This document shows positions 58,043 to 64,000 of a DNA stretch of 64,000 bases, piece after piece (position 1 is the stretch's first letter; each line of letters starts with the position of its first letter). The notes beneath the pieces are model-generated. The model had not been told where the DNA came from. It was given only the letters and a program-made list of their open reading frames with translations, and did no database searches. The position numbers were made by a program, and so were the translations under genes. The stretch spans positions 1,150,823-1,214,822 of the forward strand of contig BCKT01000010.1 of assembly GCA_003116875.1 (NCBI GenBank). The letters are read 5' to 3'. This DNA comes from Takashimella koratensis. Taxonomy: Eukaryota; Basidiomycota; Tremellomycetes; Trichosporonales; Tetragoniomycetaceae.

Positions 58043-61000
58043 TCAGAACTAAAGTGATTCAATCAGCTCACAAGCGTACAACACCTCGAGACAGACAAGC
58101 AAAGAACTTACAGTAAACGTCAGGAAGAATGGGTTCAGAGCGAAAGCCCAGATCAAGTGACAGCCGAAACCCCAAGCAACCGGAAAGATGGCCTCAAAGT
58201 GACCCACGCGGTAGTTGACGGGCATTAAGGAGCTTGTAGAGATACCCAGACCGGCCTATTGGCTGATGAGCGCCGAATCGTAGGGAGATACTCACGAGTG
58301 CAATGACCGAGATGGTGATCTGAGCCCAGTACACCTTGAAGATGATAGGCAGTTGGCGGAAAAAGTTGGACTTTTCAACCGACTTGGAGGTGGAAGTCCA
58401 ACTGGTGAATGTTAGCAGATACAAAGATCATCAACTTGCCTCATATTGAAGCTGATCAAGTGGAACACCAATGCGCAGCTGACGGAGAAGGAAAGGCCTG
58501 AGAAGAACAAGCAAAAGAACGCTGCAGAAGAGTCAGTGTTTGTACAAGCTTGATCAAAGTCAAAACTCACGTAGCCACTTTATCGTTTCCCACGTCTGTT
58601 GCCCGGCCTTGGCGAGCTTCAGACGGTAGCGCAGGACGCAAAATGCCACATTACTAAGGCCAGTGAATAACAGCAGACAGACCAGGAACACCTGCCACCC
58701 GTTGACGTCTGTCATTGTCAATTGTGTCTTGGATGTCGCCACTCACAGAAGGTGTCTTTGATTCCGAAAACTCCGAGGACGAAGAAGCCGATGAGCGGAC
58801 CGCACCATCCAAGCGCCATAGCGTAGTAGGAGAAGATGTAACCTGCGATGCTCCACTTTGAGGCGATGGGAACCGAGGACCAGAGGAATGATCTGAAGAG
58901 CTTGGTGAATGGTCCACGAGTCGGCCAGTGTTTGAAGGGGTTGAAGACGATCTCAGAGCAGCCCCATGCGTATTTTTGCCAGCGGGAGCGTTCATCGTTG
59001 CACGTGAGAGATACACCTTCTTCGAATCCGAGCTCCGAGTAGGTGGCCCATCGAAGGATCCAGCCTTGAGACTGGAGCTTGAGAGCGACTTGAAAGTCCT
59101 CGGACACGTGATTCTCAGACCTAAGATGTTGGTTTTTCTGCATCTCGAGCTGGACTCACCAAATCCGGGGCTGCCCGTCGTAATCGTCGATGAGGGCACA
59201 TTCTTGCAACGCCGACCAGCGGAGGAAGGCGTTGTGGCCGACAAACGGCGCGACGTCACCGTTTGCGACGTTGAAGGAGATGCCGAGCTGGACGAGGCGG
59301 GTGAAGAACGCGATCCCATTCTCAAAAAAGTGGTGGGCAACTTGCATTACTCCCGAAGCATGCTGGATAATAGCCACTTCGGGAGATTGAAGCATCTCCA
59401 TCGATGCGTCCATGAAACAGTCCTCGGGAACGCGAGTGTCGGAATCAATGAGAAGGATAATCTCGCCAATTCGAATGTCGCCCGACGCCCACGCCTGCCC
59501 GTTGGACTGTTCAATCGCAGAAGCAAGAGCTTCGTCATAGATCACTGTTTCGTCTAGGTCTGACCACTGTGAGATGTCCAAGCTCCTCTCAGCAAGTGCT
59601 AACGCCCGGAGCTCGTCCATCGTGTCTTCAACTTTCCAAGAAAGAGCGTTGCAAAAGTTCAAGTTGCCGGCTTTCTTGAATCGCCCTCGTCGGAGGAAGC
59701 CATCCTTTCCATGAGGCGGTCGAGCGGTGTGAGCGAGGTTGTTCATTTTGTAGAAGTCGACTCGGCGCTGGCGATCGTCGTTATCCAGTAGCTGCAAACC
59801 GTCGTCGCAGACAATGACGTTCACGATACCGCCTTGACGCTCGTAGGTGCGCATGGCGACTTTCAAACTCTCGATTGTCGGTCGGATGACATCGTCCAGA
59901 TCTTCCTTGTATACGGGGACTTGGACAGTGATCGAGGACAGAGGGGCGTTGGCAGTACGTTCTGGGCGAATGGCGGAGTAGTTCATCGAGTTTCGGTGAA
60001 ATTGGGAGATCGGTCCAAACATTTGAATCTGTTGATGTCAGCAAGTCCTGTCGTCAAGCACTAGCGAATTTTACGTACCACGCAGGACACAAGAACGGAG
60101 CATGGGAAAGCGATGATGGCGATCTCGAGGACCAAGACGATGACGAGAGCGAACCGAGAAGCGTCGCCGTCGAGCGAGTAACGAGTGATCAAAGCACGAA
60201 GACCAAGGCCCATGAGCACAATGGCAAGGCCCATCGCACCGCCACTGGTGATGCTTGCAACATACACCCGAGGCCTCGACTGCCTCGAGGCTTTGATTTG
60301 GGCTTGGGAAGGGTCTTCTACATCGGCGGGAAGTGTGTCACCGGCGCGAAGCTTGTCGGACACCGCCGCTCTCGACGATCGTCGAGCAGACGCTGTAGGT
60401 GCTCCGACACCCGACTCAGCTTCCCAAACAAACTGAACAAGGGCTTTGTCGAGTTGTTCACCCATTGCGATGATCTGGGAGACGTCGTCCGCCCAGACAC
60501 AGAGCACCGCTTCGTCTCGAACAAACGCTGCGTACTGATTCTTCCGCGCAGTTAGAAGCTCAGAAATGGTTTCGAGCACTTGGATACGGGTGTTTGCGTC
60601 GATGAACAGTTCAGTGAGGTCGGGTGCGATGTCGCTAGTTGGTTAGCCTTAATCCCCTCAGAGACTCACAGGTAGTTTCGGAATACTATATCAACTGCTT
60701 TCGAGTGCATCTTGATGGCAACCCTGACGTTCATGGTAACGAAAGCTGACTCGAACGGAGCGAATCCATCGTGATTGCCGGGACAGGAGCGAACGGCGCC
60801 AGACTGGGAACGGATGACCACACCCGTAATGATCTCGTCTCTCCAATCCTCAGAGGCCACCGAGGGTTGAACCCAGCCGTTACTCCAGCACGATCGATAA
60901 ATCATGTCGGCCATGAGGTCGAGAGCTTCTGCACTTCGTTCGTTGTTGGAAGTAAGCTCCGGTAGGGAGAGATCGGCATCGTCGTATGAATCTTTTTCGT

Positions 61001-61064
61001 CGGTGGACGAGCTCGCGACGACGATGTCCTTGGGCTTGGAGCGGAAGCGGGAGAAGAAGGGCAT
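58043..61064 (-). CDS. Membrane-bound family 2 glycosyltransferase (cellulose/chitin-synthase-like)
   Basis: Processive GT2 synthase that would polymerise a wall or capsule polysaccharide from a nucleotide sugar and extrude it. ATG 61062-61064 (MPFFSRFRSKPKD). A soluble N-terminal region is followed by two membrane segments (GAMGLAIVLMGLGLRALI and FALVIVLVLEIAIIAFP). The catalytic domain shows SSITVQVPVYKED, VNVIVCDDG, KAGNLNFCNAL, ILLIDSDTRVPED, HVSEDFQVALKLQSQGW and RWQKYAWGCSE, i.e. the D, DxD and E/ED acidic residues and a QKYAWG variant of QxxRW. About five membrane helices follow (LGWCGPLIGFFVLGVFG to HLIWAFALNPFFLTFT). The stop at 58043 depends on a final short intron and is uncertain. 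It resembles the fungal GT2 proteins represented by Zymoseptoria GT2, but the product is not known. Confidence 0.85.
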
Positions 61065-62043
61065 GGTGGAGGCGAGAGACCGAGTTTAGGTGTACTTTTC
61101 GCTCCGAGTAGGAGTAGAATGAAGAGGGATTGGCTGTAACCGTGGCAGCTTTGATGCCATTCGCCTTATACTCGCCTAGACTTTGGTTTGAAAGAATTTC
61201 CGTTATCGTTTCGTTAGCGCCACCTCTCCTCTCGCGCTGATTTCGAAGCCTCTCTCTATCCGCTGTCGTCTTCTGCCAATCAACGTAACATCTCACATCG
61301 CCCTCCCGAATGTGTCTCTTTGCCGGGTAGATCGATATTCCAGGTCGGAACGATGGCTCCAACGGAACTTGTATCTAGACACTGCCCAGACCTCGGGTGA
61401 GTACCGCCGTGAGTCCACATGCGACACTGGGTGGCTTGGATCTCATCTTGTGGCACCGATCGCCTGCACGATCTTCGCGGGAAGAGAGCATAAGGAGATA
61501 GGGAAGGATCCAAGAGGAAGAAACAGAGAGAGTGAGAGTGGAGAAAGCCCATAAGCCGGAGGATGTCACTACAGGGGTGGCGCCCGCCCCATGCATGCAA
61601 AAGATACAGTCGATCACATGGGCATCGTACCATCACCCTGGATCCGAAGTGGCAATCTCTGGACGATCAGTCAATTCATTCGGGTACCGGAAAAACAGGC
61701 AAATATGTCTCGGATCTCCTAGCAGAATGATTCGCGGTCGGATTGAATTGATTCAGGTTTGGAATCATGCAAGATCTCAATGGTATGGTTCTCGGCCCTT
61801 TCGATGCATTACTGTCCCTGACGGCAGGTTTGCTGGAAGCCAATGGGGGCGAACAACGTCAGGGCAGGTGTTCGTTCAGGTTCCCGTAATCCGGCCACAG
61901 ACAGGAACGAAGCGAAGATCGTGAAACACCTGGGACTTTGATTCGGGTTGAGAATATGTTGAGCGCCAACTTGATTGGCTGGGTCTGAAAATCCACCTAC
62001 CTCCCCTATACACCTCGCGATAGCTGCCCCACGTAAAAACCTC
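61065..62043. promoter_or_regulatory. Divergent promoter region, GT2 / GH16 cell-wall genes
   Basis: A 979-bp region between two divergent start codons of wall-related genes. It contains a purine-rich AGAG block near 61520-61548. No ORF with resemblance to known families. Confidence 0.4.
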
Positions 62044-63806
62044 ATGCAGTTGTCAGAATCGACCATCCTCCCCATCGCCATGTCGCCACACTCTGAGACC
62101 AGTCACGGCTCTCCCAGCCAAACCGAGGCTCGTTACTCGGCGTCTGACAACTCCTCCCTTCGACTGATCTCTCCTGGTCGATCTCCTGCACCGTCGGAAC
62201 ATGACCACGAGTCGGCTTCGGCGTCACCGGCGGCGTCTTTATCGCCCTCCAAGTCTTTGCGATTCCGTGTCGAAGAGCGGATTCACTCTCGAAGCCCTTC
62301 GCTTATTGATATCAAGGAGTTTGGAGTAGCCCCCAATGGCTCCTTGGTCGCCAGCTCGCGTCGAAGACTACGCTCCCGCTCGTCGATGAGTCTTGTACCC
62401 TCGTACACAGGATTACAGGGGTTGGCGATTTCCACAGAGATCAAAAGGCGACCTCGTCCAAGTACAAGGCTGAAGCACCCAATCGACAAGCCGTGGTTGC
62501 TGCACCCAGATCGCACTCGACGATGGTCAAACATGATCTTTGGACTTTTTGTTCTTATCGGTCTTGGGGTTACAGGTTATTGTACGTCTGAGCGTGATCT
62601 AGCTGACAATAGTATGCTACCAGGGATACGCTTCGATTCAGCGACCCGGAAAGCTCTGTCTCGTCATGTCTGACAACTTTTCTCAAGGCTTCCGCTCGGA
62701 TTATTACAACCACGAAGTGCAGATTGGTGGCTTTGGGTGAGTCATGAATCATTAATCTACTGACTTTAGAAACGGCGAATTCGAATGGACCACGTCCTCG
62801 ACCAACAACTCGTTTGTTAAAGACGGCGTCCTTTACATCGTCCCTACTTTGACAGAGGCCGTCATCGGAGATAGCGCACTTGTCAACGGGTACACTGTCA
62901 ACCTGACCGCCGACGGAACTTGCACCGGTGCCAATGCCAGTGCCTGTGTCCACAGCTCCAACTCGACATTGAGGACTATTATCAACCCGATCCAATCGGC
63001 GAGGTTAAACACGTTGGGCAAGTTTAATATCACCTTTGGAAAAGTAGAGATCGAAGCGAGGATGCCACTGGGCGACTGGATCTGGCCCGCGATTTGGATG
63101 ATGCCCGTGGATAGCTCCTACGGCCCTTGGCCCATGAGCGGGGAGATTGATGTGGGTTTGTCGAAAGACCAAGCTGACTCTAGATCGCTGAAGCTCGAGG
63201 GAACAACTTTTCATATGGGTATCACGGGGTCGACTTTGTTCAGAGCACGCTGCACTGGGGACCCACGACTTTTATCGACTCGTGGACAAAGACGACCGAG
63301 GTGTTGCAAAATAAAGTCGCAGGGTACCACTCGGGCTTTCACAAGTACACCCTGGAGTGGACGGAGGACTATATTGCAACTTGTAAGTGAGACGTGTTGC
63401 AAAACTGATCGGTAGACGTGGATAACCGCGTATACGACGTGATGTACCTCAACCTCGAGTCATTCTGGAGTAAAGGAAACTACCCCACGTTCTGGAATAA
63501 CGGCACCTTGATCGAGCAGATTACTAATCCCTGGTACCAAGGAACGAAAGCAGCTCCGTTTGATAAACGTATGTCCCTTCGTGATATGCGCTGACGCCAG
63601 CGTTCTACCTGATTATGAACGTCGCCGTTGGTGGGACAAACGGCTTCTTCCCAGACGGGATCGGTGGCAAGCCCTGGATCGATTCGTCACCTACAGCGAT
63701 GAGCGACTTTTGGGAGGCTAAAGACAAGTGGTACCCTACTTGGCCCGCTGATCCAACTCAACGTGGGATGGCGGTCAAGTCGGTTAAGATGTGGCAAAAG
63801 TGTTAA
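62044..63806 (+). CDS. GH16 beta-glucanase/transglycosylase-like type II membrane protein
   Basis: Family 16 glycoside hydrolase acting on beta-1,3(-1,6)-glucan of the wall. The ATG at 62044 (a second at 62080, MSPHSETSHG) opens a Ser/Pro/Arg-rich cytosolic region of about 170 residues, then one membrane segment (NMIFGLFVLIGLGVTGYC), so topology is type II, as in Kre6/Skn1. The lumenal domain has SDNFSQGFRSDYYNHE, GKVEIEARMPLGDWIWPAIW, and the catalytic motif GEID-IAEARG, with both glutamates and the Asp present but split by a 32-nt intron at about 63151-63182. Then STLHWGPTTFIDSW, HKYTLEWTEDYIATYVD, FYLIMNVAVGGTNG and the last helix MAVKSVKMWQKC. Stop 63804-63806. It is the last gene, about 170 bp from the telomere repeats. 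Confidence 0.9.
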
Positions 63807-63973
63807 CAGATAGGTTTATAGACTAGGATGTATCGGTTGAGCTAGGGGCAATTGCTGCTGCTCGACCAGTAGGTTCACTTCCGTTTGTCATCGGCTTCCA
63901 CCATCGCAGAGGTACGTCAGCGTTGGCTGTCAGGCGGCCTCAGTCAGCGCTTAACTCATGCACTCCGCGCTCG
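63807..63973. other. Gene-telomere junction sequence
   Basis: About 167 bp between the GH16 stop codon and the telomere repeats. No subtelomeric helicase, X/Y-type element or internal telomere repeat was seen. Confidence 0.6.
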
Positions 63974-63978
63974 AGGGG

Positions 63979-64000
63979 TTAGGGGGTTAGGGGGTTAGGG
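63979..64000 (+). repeat. Telomere repeats, (TTAGGGGG)n
   Basis: Two full TTAGGGGG octamers and a partial third run to the window end, preceded by a partial unit AGGGG. The G-rich strand runs 5' to 3' outward, as at a right-hand chromosome end. The octamer is the repeat reported for Cryptococcus. Confidence 0.93.

Noticed and set aside
58928..59557. 209-codon plus-strand ORF within the GT2 gene
   Set aside because: Antisense to the catalytic core, which contains DDG, DSDTR and SEDF motifs on the minus strand.
1..64000. CRISPR array, prophage or bacterial defence system
   Set aside because: No regularly spaced direct repeats; gene structure with spliceosomal introns and a telomere shows a fungal nuclear chromosome.

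Overview
This window is nuclear DNA of a basidiomycete yeast, most probably a tremellomycete (Cryptococcus / Kwoniella / Trichosporonales relatives), and it runs to a chromosome end. Two things support this. First, almost every gene is cut by many very short GT-AG introns (about 30-60 nt), and the products are typically fungal (Zn2Cys6 regulators, Dal5-type MFS permeases, GPI-anchored chitin deacetylase, Cdc4-like F-box/WD40 protein). Second, the last 22 bases are tandem TTAGGGGG, the octamer telomere repeat known from Cryptococcus, in the orientation expected at a right-hand telomere. The window is therefore the terminal 64 kb of a chromosome arm.

Layout. 0-4.1 kb: an inositol-dehydrogenase-like oxidoreductase and an FMO-type flavin monooxygenase, both on the minus strand. 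4.6-10.5 kb: two convergent Zn2Cys6 transcription factor genes; the second carries two zinc clusters in tandem. 10.5-13.7 kb: a gene-free stretch with two nested, diverged inverted repeats. 13.7-21.2 kb: an HpcH/HpaI aldolase, a Dal5/Soa1-type permease divergent from a TauD/Jlp1-type dioxygenase (a likely sulfonate uptake and cleavage pair), and a VOC-fold protein. 21.5-26.9 kb: a third Zn2Cys6 regulator with a 23-G tract, and a GH1 beta-glucosidase. 27.0-32.4 kb: a flavin-reductase-like protein divergent from a gentisate-1,2-dioxygenase-like and an FAH-family hydrolase gene (aromatic ring cleavage), then a DUF1275 membrane protein. 32.8-42.1 kb: chitin deacetylase, Cdc4-like F-box/WD40 protein, a WD40 gene whose reading frame is broken, and a DJ-1/PfpI protein. 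43.0-50.4 kb: two related sugar permeases flanking an Aim6-like phosphodiesterase, then a DAO-family flavin oxidase. 51.4-57.8 kb: tandemly duplicated Dal5-type permeases and a possible third remnant. 58.0-63.8 kb: a divergent cell-wall pair (membrane GT2 synthase and GH16 glucanase-like protein), the latter ending only about 170 bp from the telomere repeats.

Functionally the arm looks like a nutrient-scavenging subtelomere: small catabolic modules (sulfonate, gentisate-like aromatics, beta-glucosides and other sugars, D-amino acids or amines) interspersed with Zn2Cys6 regulators and transporters, with several divergent promoters carrying CGG/CCG inverted repeats of the type such regulators bind. 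Gene ends were set by following splice signals by eye; exon boundaries are inferred and spans include introns. I saw no convincing tRNA, rRNA, CRISPR or intact transposon.
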